Shown: one piece after another, positions 26,716 through 35,468 of the stretch
How the letters are laid out: every line of letters starts with the position of its first letter
How positions within the stretch are numbered: position 1 is the first letter of the stretch
NCBI RefSeq assembly: GCF_014196345.1
Contig: NZ_JACIDN010000010.1
Span: 1 to 64,000, forward strand
Source of the DNA: Methylobacterium brachythecii
Lineage (GTDB): Bacteria; Pseudomonadota; Alphaproteobacteria; Rhizobiales; Beijerinckiaceae
DNA length: 64,000 bases
Direction of reading: 5' to 3'
Program-made: the position numbers and the translations under genes
Notes under the pieces: generated by a model
What the model was told of the DNA's origin: nothing
Seen by the model: only the letters and a program-made list of their open reading frames with translations
Database searches by the model: none

Positions 26716-28181
26716 GCGGCGGCTCCCATGGACAGGTCGGCCCGTGCGCCCTCGACATGGCCGAGGCCGACCGCCTCTGCGTTGTCGCGCCGGGCGCGGC
26801 GCTCGGCGGCATCGCGTAGGCGCTTGGCGGCGGAGATGCGCACCAGGACGGGATGGGATTCGACGATGTCGTCGAGGAGCCTGCGGGCCTCTTCGGCCCA
26901 GGCGAGCTCGCGATGCAGCCGCGCCGGCGTCGCCTCGACCGCCGCATCCATGTCCCGCGCCAGCGGCAGGATGTGGAAGAGCATGTCGAACAGCGCGTTG
27001 CAGACCTCCTGGATCAGGTAGGTCGCGCCCGCGTAGCCCATGAAGGGCGTGCCGGTGTGCCGGCGGATGACCGCGCCGGGGAAGGAGGCCGGCACGTAGA
27101 CAGCGCGCCCTCCCGCTTCGGCGAGGTACATGCGCTCGTTGTAGGAGCCGAAAAGCACCAGCGGCGGGTTCGTCTTGATGGCCTCGCGCACCGCCGCGTT
27201 GTCGGGCTTCGTGCCCGCCGTGCGCGAGAAGGCGAAGGTGCAGGGCAGGCCCATCTCGTCTTCGAGGAAGTGCCGCACGCCGCGCGCGTAGGTCTCGGTC
27301 GCCACGATGCCGAAGCTCGCGGTGCCGAAGAAGTCCTGGGTCACCGAGCGCCACAGGTCCCAGACCGGCTTGATCGTGGTGTGCTTCTCGCGCTCGATGA
27401 ACGGCTCGGGATCGACGCCGAGGATCTCGCCTAAAGAGCGCAGAAACTTTGTGGTCGAGAGCACGCCGATCGGCGCTTGCAGGTAAGGCCGCTCCAGGCT
27501 CTCGCAGAGCAGCCGCCCGAACTCGCGGTAGAGGCAGATGTTCGCGTTGGCGTTGACGAGCTTCGGCACGTCGGCGAGGTGCGAGCCGAGCGGGAAGGTC
27601 AGGTTGATCTCGGCGCCGATGCCTTCGACCAGCCGCCGGATCTCGGCGAGGTCGGAGGGCATGTTGAAGGTGCCGTAGGCTGGCCCGATGATGTTGACCC
27701 GCGGCTTCTCGCCGGGCTTGCGCTCAGGCCGGACGGGAATGCCCTTCTTGGCGAACTTCTTGGCGCCGTATTCCTGCCAGAGCCACGAGATCGCCCGGTC
27801 GGCGGCCTGCCACTGGTCCTCGTCGATCGTGCGCGGCAGGAAGCGCTGCAGGCCGGTTCCCTCGGGGGTGACGCCGCCGCCGATCATCTCGGCGATCGAG
27901 CCCGTGACGACGACGCTGGGCAAGCCCGGATCGAGCGTGGCATGCGCCCGCTTCATCGCGCCCTCCGTGCCGTGGCGGCCGAGCTCTTCCTCGGCGAGGC
28001 CCGTGACGACGATGGGCAGCTCGTGCGGCGGCAGCGCGTCGGTGTAGTGCAGGACCGAGGTGACCGGCAGGTTCTCGCAGCCCACCGGGCCGTCGATGAC
28101 GACCTGCAATCCCTTGATCGCGGTGAAGACGTAGACCGCGCCCCAGTAACCGCCAGCCCTGTCGTGATCGAGGACGAGCAT
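26712..28181 (-). CDS. bchZ: Chlorophyllide a reductase subunit Z
   Basis: Catalytic subunit of the nitrogenase-like chlorophyllide a reductase (COR), which reduces ring B to the bacteriochlorin. 489 residues from the ATG of MLVLDHDRAGGYWGAVYVFT, sharing one base with the bchY stop. The conserved cysteine region is IDGPVGCENLPVTSVLHYTD, followed by VVVTGSIAEMIGGG. The C-terminus holds the PCP_red-like segment (ESHPVLVRISAAKRLRDAAE). Works with BchY as a heterotetramer and with BchX as electron donor. Confidence 0.96.
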   Translation of the reverse strand: MLVLDHDRAGGYWGAVYVFTAIKGLQVVIDGPVGCENLPVTSVLHYTDALPPHELPIVVTGLAEEELGRHGTEGAMKRAHATLDPGLPSVVVTGSIAEMIGGGVTPEGTGLQRFLPRTIDEDQWQAADRAISWLWQEYGAKKFAKKGIPVRPERKPGEKPRVNIIGPAYGTFNMPSDLAEIRRLVEGIGAEINLTFPLGSHLADVPKLVNANANICLYREFGRLLCESLERPYLQAPIGVLSTTKFLRSLGEILGVDPEPFIEREKHTTIKPVWDLWRSVTQDFFGTASFGIVATETYARGVRHFLEDEMGLPCTFAFSRTAGTKPDNAAVREAIKTNPPLVLFGSYNERMYLAEAGGRAVYVPASFPGAVIRRHTGTPFMGYAGATYLIQEVCNALFDMLFHILPLARDMDAAVEATPARLHRELAWAEEARRLLDDIVESHPVLVRISAAKRLRDAAERRARRDNAEAVGLGHVEGARADLSMGAAA

Positions 28182-29749
28182 CAGGCCATCTCCCCGATCG
28201 GATCGTGTTTTTTCGCGACCTGGACCTTCGGGCCTTGCTTGGCTTGGGGCGTCTCCTGCCAGACGCCGGCCGCGAAGCCGGTGCCGACCCCTTCGAAGAA
28301 ATCGCGCATCGCGTCGAAGCGCGGCTTGTTGGCGAGCGCCGCGTTGATCACCTTGGCGAGCGAGCCGGCGCCGGCCGCACCCATCAGCGGCCGCGCCGAG
28401 ATCAGGTTGGTGAAGTAGAGGGCCGGGACGCCCAACTCCTTGGCCTTCTGCACCACCGGCGTCGTGCCGATGGCGAGGTCCGGCCGATACTCGTGCATCG
28501 CCTCGAGGTCGTTCTCGAGCGAGGCGCGGAACTGGACCTTGACGCCTTTGGCCTCCAGCCATTCGCGGTCGGCATCCGACCAGGGTGTGCGCGGACAGGC
28601 CGTGCCGACGTAGCGCAGATCCGCGCCGCTTTCGACGAGCAGGCGCCCGACCAGCAACTCCGAACCTTCGTAGCCCGAGAGCGTGATGCGGCCCTTAATC
28701 GGCATGGCCGAGAGCGCGCCGCGGATGCCCGGCAGCAGCCGGTTCTTCGCGGCCTCGACCACGTCGCGGGCAACGCCGCAGGCCTCGCCGATCCGGTCGA
28801 GCCAGTCGGCAGTGCCGTCGTGCCCGACCGGCGCCGAGCCGACGATCGGACGGCCGGCCGCCTCGAACTCGCGGATGCTGGCGGTGTAGAACGGGTGGAT
28901 CGCCGCCACCGCCGCGCCGTCGAGGGCGGCGTAGAGTTCGCGCCATTCGCGGGTCGGCACGACCGGGCCGGCGGCGAGGCCGAGCGGCGCCAGCAGCGCG
29001 CCGATCACCACGGGATCGGCCGGGAACATCTCGCCGAGCAGCGTCACGGTGGGCCGCTCGTTGCGGCCGCCGCGCGGCGCCTGGACCGGGCCCTGTTCAG
29101 CCTCGGTGCGGGCGAATTTCAGCATGGCGCCGGCGAGCACGTCCTTGGCTTCCGCATGCGTCGGGACGCCGAAGCCGGGCACGTCGATCCCGATGATGCG
29201 GACGCCGTCGATCTCCTTCGGCAGCAGCCGCAGCGGCACGCCCGAGGCCGTCGGAACGCAGAGATTGATGACGACGACGGCGTCGTAATCCTCAGGCTTC
29301 GCCGTATTGAACACGGCCTCGCGGATGTCCTCGAACAGCTTGCCGGTAACGAGCGTCTCGGAGTTGAATGGCACATAGCCGACGGTCCGGCGCGCGCCGT
29401 AGAAATGCGAGGTGAAGGTCAGCCCGTAGACACAGCAGGCCGAGCCCGAGAGGATCGTGGCGGTGCGGCGCATGCGCAGGCCCACGCGCAGCGAGCCGAA
29501 GGCCGGGCACATGCTCTGCGGCTGATCATGGGGGCCGGCCGGGTAATCTTTTCGGAGCTGCTCCAGCGTCTCGGACATGCCCGCGGCCTCGGCGGAGGCC
29601 CGCATCGCGTCCTTGCCGGCGTGGCAGCCGAGGCCATCGCCCTTGGTCGCCGCGAGGTTGATCACCTCGGCGCCTTGCGCGGCCGCGACGGCCGAGGCCG
29701 GCTTGTCCCGGCGGGCGCGAAGGTCTGCGATGTCGAGGGTGACGGCCAT
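28181..29749 (-). CDS. bchY: Chlorophyllide a reductase subunit Y
   Basis: Partner of BchZ in the COR catalytic complex, 522 residues. Cysteines for the inter-subunit [4Fe-4S] cluster lie in PQSMCPAFGSLRVG and LSGSACCVYGLTFT; a further one in VVINLCVPTASGVP. It follows bchX by 4 bp and overlaps bchZ by one base, so translation is probably coupled. Reduction uses electrons from the BchX iron protein with ATP hydrolysis. Confidence 0.96.
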   Translation of the reverse strand: MAVTLDIADLRARRDKPASAVAAAQGAEVINLAATKGDGLGCHAGKDAMRASAEAAGMSETLEQLRKDYPAGPHDQPQSMCPAFGSLRVGLRMRRTATILSGSACCVYGLTFTSHFYGARRTVGYVPFNSETLVTGKLFEDIREAVFNTAKPEDYDAVVVINLCVPTASGVPLRLLPKEIDGVRIIGIDVPGFGVPTHAEAKDVLAGAMLKFARTEAEQGPVQAPRGGRNERPTVTLLGEMFPADPVVIGALLAPLGLAAGPVVPTREWRELYAALDGAAVAAIHPFYTASIREFEAAGRPIVGSAPVGHDGTADWLDRIGEACGVARDVVEAAKNRLLPGIRGALSAMPIKGRITLSGYEGSELLVGRLLVESGADLRYVGTACPRTPWSDADREWLEAKGVKVQFRASLENDLEAMHEYRPDLAIGTTPVVQKAKELGVPALYFTNLISARPLMGAAGAGSLAKVINAALANKPRFDAMRDFFEGVGTGFAAGVWQETPQAKQGPKVQVAKKHDPIGEMA

Positions 29750-29753
29750 CCGC

Positions 29754-30758
29754 TCAGACCTCGTCGTAGACGACTTCGAGGGACGGCTTCACGAGCGGGG
29801 TCGAGCCGCACATGTCCTCGAAGGTGGCAGGCACCAGCACGACGTCGCGGCCGGTCGTCTCGCTGGAGAACAGGCCGAGCAGGCCGTCTTGGCTGAGCGG
29901 GGTCGGGTGGTTCGGCTTTGCCTCGGCGACGCTAGAGGCGAGGGTCTCGAACAGCGAGCCCCAGCGCCCGTCGGGGCGGCCGATGATCTCGTAATTCGCG
30001 CTCTTCTTGCGGATGTCGTCGTCGGCCGGGATCGAGGCCAGCACCGGGATGCCGACGGCCTCGGCGAAGGCCTGGGCCTCGCCGGTGCCGTCGTCCTTGT
30101 TGATGACGAGGCCGCCGACCCCGACGTTGCCGCCGAGCTTCCGAAAATATTCGACCGCCGAGCAGACGTTGTTGGCGACGTAGAGCGATTGCAGGTCGTT
30201 CGAGCCGACGACGATGACCTTCTGGCACATGTCTCGGGCGATCGGCAGGCCGAAGCCGCCGCAGACCACGTCGCCGAGGAAGTCGAGCAGGACGTAGTCG
30301 AAGCCCCATTCGTGGAAGCCGAGCTTTTCCAACAGCTCGAAGCCGTGGATGATGCCGCGGCCGCCGCAGCCGCGCCCGACCTCAGGGCCGCCGAGCTCCA
30401 TCGCGTAGACACCGTCGCGCTTGAAGCAGACGTCGCCGATCGCGACCTGCTCGCCGGCGAGCTTCTTCTTGGTCGAGGTCTCGATGATGGTCGGGCAGGC
30501 CTTGCCGCCGAAGAGCAGCGAGGTGGTGTCGCTCTTCGGGTCGCAGCCGATCAGCAGCACCTTCTTGCCCTGCTGGGCCATCATGTATGAGAGGTTTGCC
30601 AGCGTGAACGACTTGCCGATGCCGCCCTTGCCGTAGATCGCAATGATCTGCGTCTCTTTCTTCACCGGCGCGGTCGAGACGGGATCCGGCTCGATCGCCG
30701 CCTCGTCTCGAAGAACCTGGGTTTGGCTGAGGGCCGCCTTGTTCAGCTGGACATTCAT
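29754..30758 (-). CDS. bchX: Chlorophyllide a reductase iron protein X
   Basis: ATP-dependent electron donor of COR, homologous to nitrogenase NifH. 334 residues from the ATG of MNVQLNKAALSQTQVLRDEA, which overlaps the bchC stop (ATGA). It has the P-loop IYGKGGIGKSFTLANLS, the two cluster cysteines in GRGCGGRG and LGDVVCGGFG, and the switch region CDPKSDTTSLL. It carries the N-terminal extension before the P-loop typical of BchX. A longer upstream frame runs through bchC and is not coding. Confidence 0.96.
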   Translation of the reverse strand: MNVQLNKAALSQTQVLRDEAAIEPDPVSTAPVKKETQIIAIYGKGGIGKSFTLANLSYMMAQQGKKVLLIGCDPKSDTTSLLFGGKACPTIIETSTKKKLAGEQVAIGDVCFKRDGVYAMELGGPEVGRGCGGRGIIHGFELLEKLGFHEWGFDYVLLDFLGDVVCGGFGLPIARDMCQKVIVVGSNDLQSLYVANNVCSAVEYFRKLGGNVGVGGLVINKDDGTGEAQAFAEAVGIPVLASIPADDDIRKKSANYEIIGRPDGRWGSLFETLASSVAEAKPNHPTPLSQDGLLGLFSSETTGRDVVLVPATFEDMCGSTPLVKPSLEVVYDEV

Positions 30759-31693
30759 GAACAGGCTCTCCAATCGAGGACCATCTTCAGGCATGCGGGG
30801 TCGCCGAATGCCGTGCGGTATGCCTCTTCCGCTTTGGACGCGGGCACGCGGTGCGTGACGAGACCGTCGAGCGAGAGACGCCCGCCCACGATCAGAGCCG
30901 AGACGGCTGCGAGATCGTCGGGCTTGAACTCCGCGGAGATACGGATGCGTGCCTCGCGCATGAAGGCAGGCGGGAAGGCGAAGGCGATCGGCGCCTCGTA
31001 GAAGCCGGCGAGCACGATCTCGCCGCCGGGCGCGAGCCGCGCGATCAGCCCGTCGAGACCGGAGGCATCTCCACTGACGTCGGTGATGACAGTGTAGTCG
31101 CGCCTCGGATCGGCCTCGGGCGCGAGAACCGGGTAGCCGAATTCGCCCTGTGCCCGTGCCGGGTTGGTTTCCCACACGGTTGGCTCGGCGCCCGCAGCCA
31201 TGCTGAGACGCGCGAGCAGGCGCCCGAGCACGCCGTGGCCGACGATCAGCGGCTTGGTACCGGGCCCGATACTGCCGAGCGCTCGATAGGCCGTTGCAGC
31301 GAGCGCGATGAGGACGGCCTTGTCGCCAAGAGCGGCATCGACCAGTACCAGCCTTGAGGCCGGAGCGATGAGGCGAGAGGCGGCGCCCCCGAACAGCCCG
31401 CGCACCTCACCGAAGCAGCGCGCGCCGGGAACGAAGACGGTGTCGCCGGCGCGGACGGGGGCACCCTTCGGCGCTTGAACGACCGTGCCGACGGATTCGT
31501 ATCCGGGAACCAGCGGATAACCCATGCCGGGGAAGGACGGCATCCGGCCCGACCAGAGCAGTCGCTCGGTGCCAGTGCTGATCCCGCTCCAGGAGACCGC
31601 CACCACCGCGTCGTCTTCGCCCGCCTGCGTCAGCGGAAGGCGTTGGAGCGCCAACTGCTCCGGTCGTTCGAGGATGACGGCGAGAGCGTCCAT
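30755..31693 (-). CDS. bchC: 3-hydroxyethyl bacteriochlorophyllide a dehydrogenase
   Basis: Oxidises the 3-hydroxyethyl group to acetyl in bacteriochlorophyll a synthesis. 312 residues of the medium-chain dehydrogenase fold: GISTGTERLLWSG at the start, GYPLVPGYESVGTV, and the nucleotide-binding region PLIVGHGVLGRLLARL. It lacks the full zinc-ligand set of alcohol dehydrogenases, as usual for BchC. First gene after a 104-bp gap that holds a PpsR-like box, and it overlaps bchX, so bchCXYZ form one unit. Confidence 0.95.
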   Translation of the reverse strand: MDALAVILERPEQLALQRLPLTQAGEDDAVVAVSWSGISTGTERLLWSGRMPSFPGMGYPLVPGYESVGTVVQAPKGAPVRAGDTVFVPGARCFGEVRGLFGGAASRLIAPASRLVLVDAALGDKAVLIALAATAYRALGSIGPGTKPLIVGHGVLGRLLARLSMAAGAEPTVWETNPARAQGEFGYPVLAPEADPRRDYTVITDVSGDASGLDGLIARLAPGGEIVLAGFYEAPIAFAFPPAFMREARIRISAEFKPDDLAAVSALIVGGRLSLDGLVTHRVPASKAEEAYRTAFGDPACLKMVLDWRACS

Positions 31694-31775
31694 GACTCGC
31701 TTGGTTTCGTCCCAGGGGTTGCGACTCCGTCAGAAGCGGGGTCGCTTGATGTCATCCTAGATAGGCATATTTAAG

Positions 31776-31793
31776 CGTCAAGTAGAGTTTACA
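31776..31793. promoter_or_regulatory. PpsR/CrtJ box, near-consensus, before bchC
   Basis: CGTCAAGTAGAGTTTACA, with half-sites GTCAA and TTTACA, differs from TGT-N12-ACA at one base. It lies in the 104-bp gap between crtF and bchC, 83 bp upstream of the bchC start codon, in a visibly AT-rich stretch. Confidence 0.6.
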
Positions 31794-31797
31794 CATT

Positions 31798-32949
31798 CTA
31801 AGATCGCTTTGCCGTGATTAATCGCGTCAGGAGCGGTCTGCGGGTCGAAAATTCCCGGATCGCGCTGAAGCCGGCCGCCGCAAGCATCGCGCGGAGTTCA
31901 TCGACCGTTCGGGCGCGGCCACTGCCCATGGCGAGCAGGTAGAAGCCGAAATACGCATCGCCGATCGGTTCGGCGCCCGGAGTGTCAGCCAGCGGCTCGG
32001 CGACGAGGATCGTTCCACCCGGAGACAGAGCGTCATGGACCGATCGCACCAGGGCAGCGGCATGCGCATCGTCGTGATCGTGCAGGATGCGAACGAGTGA
32101 GATCGCATCCGCGCCGCGGGGCAGGATGTCGGCGTGGAAGCTGCCGCTGAGGCAATCGACCCGGGCGCCGAGCCCGTGGTCCGCAAGCCTTGTCGCGGCG
32201 CGCTCGGCGACAGGCGGCAGGTCGAACAGCGTCAGCCGGAGCGCCGCATGGCGGCGGCCTGCGGCGGCGATGAAGGCGCCCTCGCCGCCGCCGACATCCA
32301 TCAGATGGGCGTGACGGTCGAAGGGATAGGCGTCGAGAATGTCCTCCGCGATCAGCGCCTGGGAGGCCGACATCAATTCGCTGTAGCCGGCGACGTGCTC
32401 ATCGCTGGTTCCGCCGAGGCTCGCGTGATCGGCGTATCGCCAATACTGGCCGAGCCGCGTCGGCTCGGACCGGCCGCGTAGGAGGGCCACCGGATCGGCG
32501 AGGTCGGCATAGAGCATGGCGTGATGCTCGATCATCGCCGCCACCGACGGGTTACCAATCAGAGCGGCGCCGAGATCGGCGAGCGCGTAGCGGCCATCCG
32601 GAAGCGCCGTCACGAGGTTCAGCGACGCGGCCGCTTTTAGCAGCCGCTCGGCGCACTCTCGGCTAAGGCCCAGCGGTTGGCTCAGATCCTCGATGCTCTG
32701 CGGTCCCGGCCGCAGGATGGAAAACAGATCGAGCCGCACGCAGGCGAACAGCACCTGCGAGTAGACGAAGCCGGCACAGAGATCGAACAGCGCCCGCGTG
32801 TTGCGCAGCGCGATGCCGCGGGTCAGCGGAAAACCGGCAGCCCAGCGCTGGAAGGCCGGGCTCGCGATGCGGCCGTTGCGAAAGCTGAGCCAGCGCTCAC
32901 GCCAGGATCGCCGTGCCGGCATCGGCGGTGCGGCGGCGAGCGCGGGCAT
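31798..32949 (-). CDS. crtF: Demethylspheroidene O-methyltransferase
   Basis: SAM-dependent methyltransferase that puts the methoxy groups on spheroidene/spirilloxanthin carotenoids. 383 residues. The N-terminal dimerisation domain (FDLCAGFVYSQVLFACVRLD) precedes the SAM motif HLMDVGGGEGAFIAAAG near residue 218 and VRILHDHDDAHAAALV, with the catalytic-type His-Asp region. The gene is 6 bp after crtE, so the two share a message reading toward bchC. Confidence 0.93.
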   Translation of the reverse strand: MPALAAAPPMPARRSWRERWLSFRNGRIASPAFQRWAAGFPLTRGIALRNTRALFDLCAGFVYSQVLFACVRLDLFSILRPGPQSIEDLSQPLGLSRECAERLLKAAASLNLVTALPDGRYALADLGAALIGNPSVAAMIEHHAMLYADLADPVALLRGRSEPTRLGQYWRYADHASLGGTSDEHVAGYSELMSASQALIAEDILDAYPFDRHAHLMDVGGGEGAFIAAAGRRHAALRLTLFDLPPVAERAATRLADHGLGARVDCLSGSFHADILPRGADAISLVRILHDHDDAHAAALVRSVHDALSPGGTILVAEPLADTPGAEPIGDAYFGFYLLAMGSGRARTVDELRAMLAAAGFSAIREFSTRRPLLTRLITAKRS

Positions 32950-32955
32950 CGGTGC

Positions 32956-33828
32956 TCAGGCCGCAACCAGATGCGCGAGGCTCTTCGGCAGGAAGAGACG
33001 CGTCTGCGCCTCGATTTCTTCGCGCAGGGTGTCGGCGCCGGGACAGTCCGGCACGACCTCGATGGCCTCCCGTGCGAGCTTCTTCAGCCGATCGAGAGCG
33101 CCGTCCGTCCCGAGCAGGGCGGCGGCATTGGGGCGTCCGAGGGTCGCGTCGCGGCCGGCCGGCTTACCGATCTCCTCCTGTCGGCAGGCGACGTCGCGCA
33201 AGTCGTCGGCGACCTGGTACGCCTCGCCGAGGCATTCCCCGAGAAGCCGCCAGGCCAGCGGCTGCGCTCCCGCCGCCGCCGCGCCGGCGACGGTGCAGGC
33301 CGCGAAGAGCGCGCCGGTCTTGGCCTGCTGGTAATCGGACAGGGCGACGTAGGGCTCCGATTCCCAGGCCTGCCCGGCCACGATGCCGGCCGGCGAGCCC
33401 ACCGCGCGTGCCACCAGCCCGACCAGCGAGGCGAGCCGTGAGGGGTGGCGAACCGCGCCCCGCGCCAGCGTCTCGAAGGCGGCGACGATCAGTGCGTCCC
33501 CGGTCAGTACGGCCAGTGGCTCCCCGAAGGCGACATGCACGGAGGGCTTCTGTCGGCGCATCGGCGCATCGTCGAAGCACGGCAGATCGTCATGCACGAG
33601 CGAAGCGCAATGGAGGAGTTCGATCGCGGCAGCGGCAGCGTTGGAGGCGGCTTCGTCGTCATCGCCGCAGGCTCGCGCGACGGACAGGCACAGCCGCGGC
33701 CGGATGCGGTGGCCGCCGGGAAACACCGCGTAGCGGATCGCCTCTGCCAGACGCGGCGGCGCGCCGGGGGCCTCGCAGTGAGCGACCGCTGCATCGAGAG
33801 CCGTTTCGATCCGTCTGCCGGCATCCAT
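32956..33828 (-). CDS. crtE: Geranylgeranyl diphosphate synthase
   Basis: Makes C20 geranylgeranyl-PP for both carotenoids and the bacteriochlorophyll tail. 290 residues. The first aspartate-rich motif is LVHDDLPCFDDAPMRR (DDxxxxD form) and the second is QVADDLRDV; the segment FPGGHRIRPRLCL is typical of the family. Divergent from crtD, with an exact PpsR palindrome in the ~100-bp gap. First gene of the crtEF-bchCXYZ-puf superoperon. Confidence 0.95.
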   Translation of the reverse strand: MDAGRRIETALDAAVAHCEAPGAPPRLAEAIRYAVFPGGHRIRPRLCLSVARACGDDDEAASNAAAAAIELLHCASLVHDDLPCFDDAPMRRQKPSVHVAFGEPLAVLTGDALIVAAFETLARGAVRHPSRLASLVGLVARAVGSPAGIVAGQAWESEPYVALSDYQQAKTGALFAACTVAGAAAAGAQPLAWRLLGECLGEAYQVADDLRDVACRQEEIGKPAGRDATLGRPNAAALLGTDGALDRLKKLAREAIEVVPDCPGADTLREEIEAQTRLFLPKSLAHLVAA

Positions 33829-33869
33829 CGTGCGACTCCCTGATGTCTCTCATTGTTGTCGTTTACATG

Positions 33870-33887
33870 TGTCATTATTTATTGACA
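33870..33887. promoter_or_regulatory. PpsR/CrtJ box between crtE and crtD (exact)
   Basis: TGTCATTATTTATTGACA fits TGT-N12-ACA exactly and extends to 8-bp arms ATGTGTCA / TGACACAT (33867-33890). It is the best site in the window and can control both the crtEF superoperon and crtDC. It is AT-rich against a GC-rich background. Confidence 0.85.
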
Positions 33888-33932
33888 CATTACGATGCAG
33901 GTCAACGCTGGGAGAGTGCGATTCACGCCTTC

Positions 33933-35468
33933 GTGCCGAGAAACCGCATCGTCGTCATCGGAGCGGGGGTGGCCGGCCTCGTCGCGGCCCTGAAGCTCGC
34001 CCATGCCGGATTGAAGGTGACGCTGCTCGAGCGCGCGGCGGCACCGGGCGGCAAGATGCGCGCGCTCCCCGTCGGCGGCCGATCGATCGAGGCCGGCCCC
34101 ACCGTCTTTACGATGCGCTGGGTCTTCGACGAGATCTTCCGGGAATGCGGGACGGCGCTCGACGACCACGTGGCGCTCCGGCCCGCCTCGCTTCTCGCGC
34201 GACATGCCTGGAGTGCCGACGAGCGGCTCGATCTGTTCGCCGATGTCGATACCTCGGCCGAGGCGATCGCCGCCTTCGCCGGTCCCCGTGAGGCGGACGG
34301 CTATCGGCGCTTCTGTGCGCGGGCAGCGGAAGTCTACCGAACGCTCGAAGGCTCCTTCATCCGCGGCGAGCGGCCGAGCCCCCTGGATCTTGGCCGCCGG
34401 GTCGGCCTTTCGGGCCTCGGTGATCTCTGGCGCATCCGGCCCTTCACCACGCTCTGGCAGGCGCTCGGCGATTATTTTCAGGACCCGCGCCTGCGCCAGC
34501 TCTTCGGGCGCTACGCGACCTATTGCGGTGCGTCGCCCTTTGCGGCGCCGGCCACGCTCATGCTCGTCGCCCATGTCGAGCAGGCCGGCGTCTGGTACGT
34601 GCAGGGCGGCTTGAACCGCCTCGGCCAGGCGCTCGCGAGCCTCGCCGAGGAACGCGGAGCATCCATCCGCTACGGCGCCGAGGTTGCCCAGATCGAAACC
34701 GATCGCTCCCGCGTCACCGGAGTCATGCTGGTCGATGGCGAGCGCATCCCCGCCGACGCGATCGTCGCCAATGCCGACGTCGCCGCCCTCGGACACGGCC
34801 TCTTCGGACCGGAGGCGGCAGGAGCCGGAGACCGCATCGCCGCCTCGCAGCGCTCGCTCTCGGCCGTGACGTTCTGCGCCAACGTCCGGACCGAGGGATT
34901 TCCCCTTGCCCACCACACCGTCTTCTTCTCCGGCGACTATCGTGCGGAGTTCTCCGAGATCCTCACGCGCCGCCGGTTGCCGTCGGACCCCACCGTCTAC
35001 GTCTGCGCGCAGGATCGCGGCGATAGCGGCCCTGCTCCCGACGGGCCCGAGCGCCTCCTTCTTCTCGTCAACGCTCCCGCCGACGGACGCGAGCGAGCCT
35101 TTTCGCCTTCGGAGATCGAATCATGCGAGACGAATCTGCGCCGACGGCTGGCGGCCTGTGGCCTGTCCCTGACGACGTCGGAGCCGGCCGCAATCACGAC
35201 GCCGGAGGGCTTCGAGGCGCTGTTTCCGGCGACGGGGGGCGCCCTCTACGGCAGAGCGGCGCACGGCTGGATGGCCTCGTTCAAGCGGCTGGGCTCACGT
35301 ACGCGGCTGCCGGGCCTCTATCTGGCGGGGGGCAGCGTGCATCCGGGTCCGGGCGTGCCGATGGCGGCCCAGTCCGGAAGACTGGCAGCGGAGGCAGTCC
35401 TCTCGGACCTCGCTTCGACGGTCCGGTCGCCGAGGGCGGCTATGTCTGGTGGTACGTCGACGCGCTGA
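33933..35468 (+). CDS. crtD: Hydroxyneurosporene/methoxyneurosporene desaturase
   Basis: FAD-dependent carotenoid 3,4-desaturase, 511 residues from a GTG at 33933. The Rossmann motif IVVIGAGVAGLVAALKLAHA comes within ten residues, followed by LERAAAPGGKMRAL and the substrate-loop region. The C-terminus has the amine-oxidase-like FAD motif LYLAGGSVHPGPGVPMA. An upstream in-frame ATG (33867) falls inside the PpsR palindrome and was not used. The last ~345 bp overlap the open crtC frame in another reading frame. Confidence 0.9.
   Translation: MPRNRIVVIGAGVAGLVAALKLAHAGLKVTLLERAAAPGGKMRALPVGGRSIEAGPTVFTMRWVFDEIFRECGTALDDHVALRPASLLARHAWSADERLDLFADVDTSAEAIAAFAGPREADGYRRFCARAAEVYRTLEGSFIRGERPSPLDLGRRVGLSGLGDLWRIRPFTTLWQALGDYFQDPRLRQLFGRYATYCGASPFAAPATLMLVAHVEQAGVWYVQGGLNRLGQALASLAEERGASIRYGAEVAQIETDRSRVTGVMLVDGERIPADAIVANADVAALGHGLFGPEAAGAGDRIAASQRSLSAVTFCANVRTEGFPLAHHTVFFSGDYRAEFSEILTRRRLPSDPTVYVCAQDRGDSGPAPDGPERLLLLVNAPADGRERAFSPSEIESCETNLRRRLAACGLSLTTSEPAAITTPEGFEALFPATGGALYGRAAHGWMASFKRLGSRTRLPGLYLAGGSVHPGPGVPMAAQSGRLAAEAVLSDLASTVRSPRAAMSGGTSTR

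Noticed and set aside
32913..33932. Long N-terminal extension of the crtD frame
   Set aside because: It runs antisense through crtE and is arginine-rich, and it crosses the PpsR palindrome; the FAD motif starts within ten residues of the GTG at 33933.
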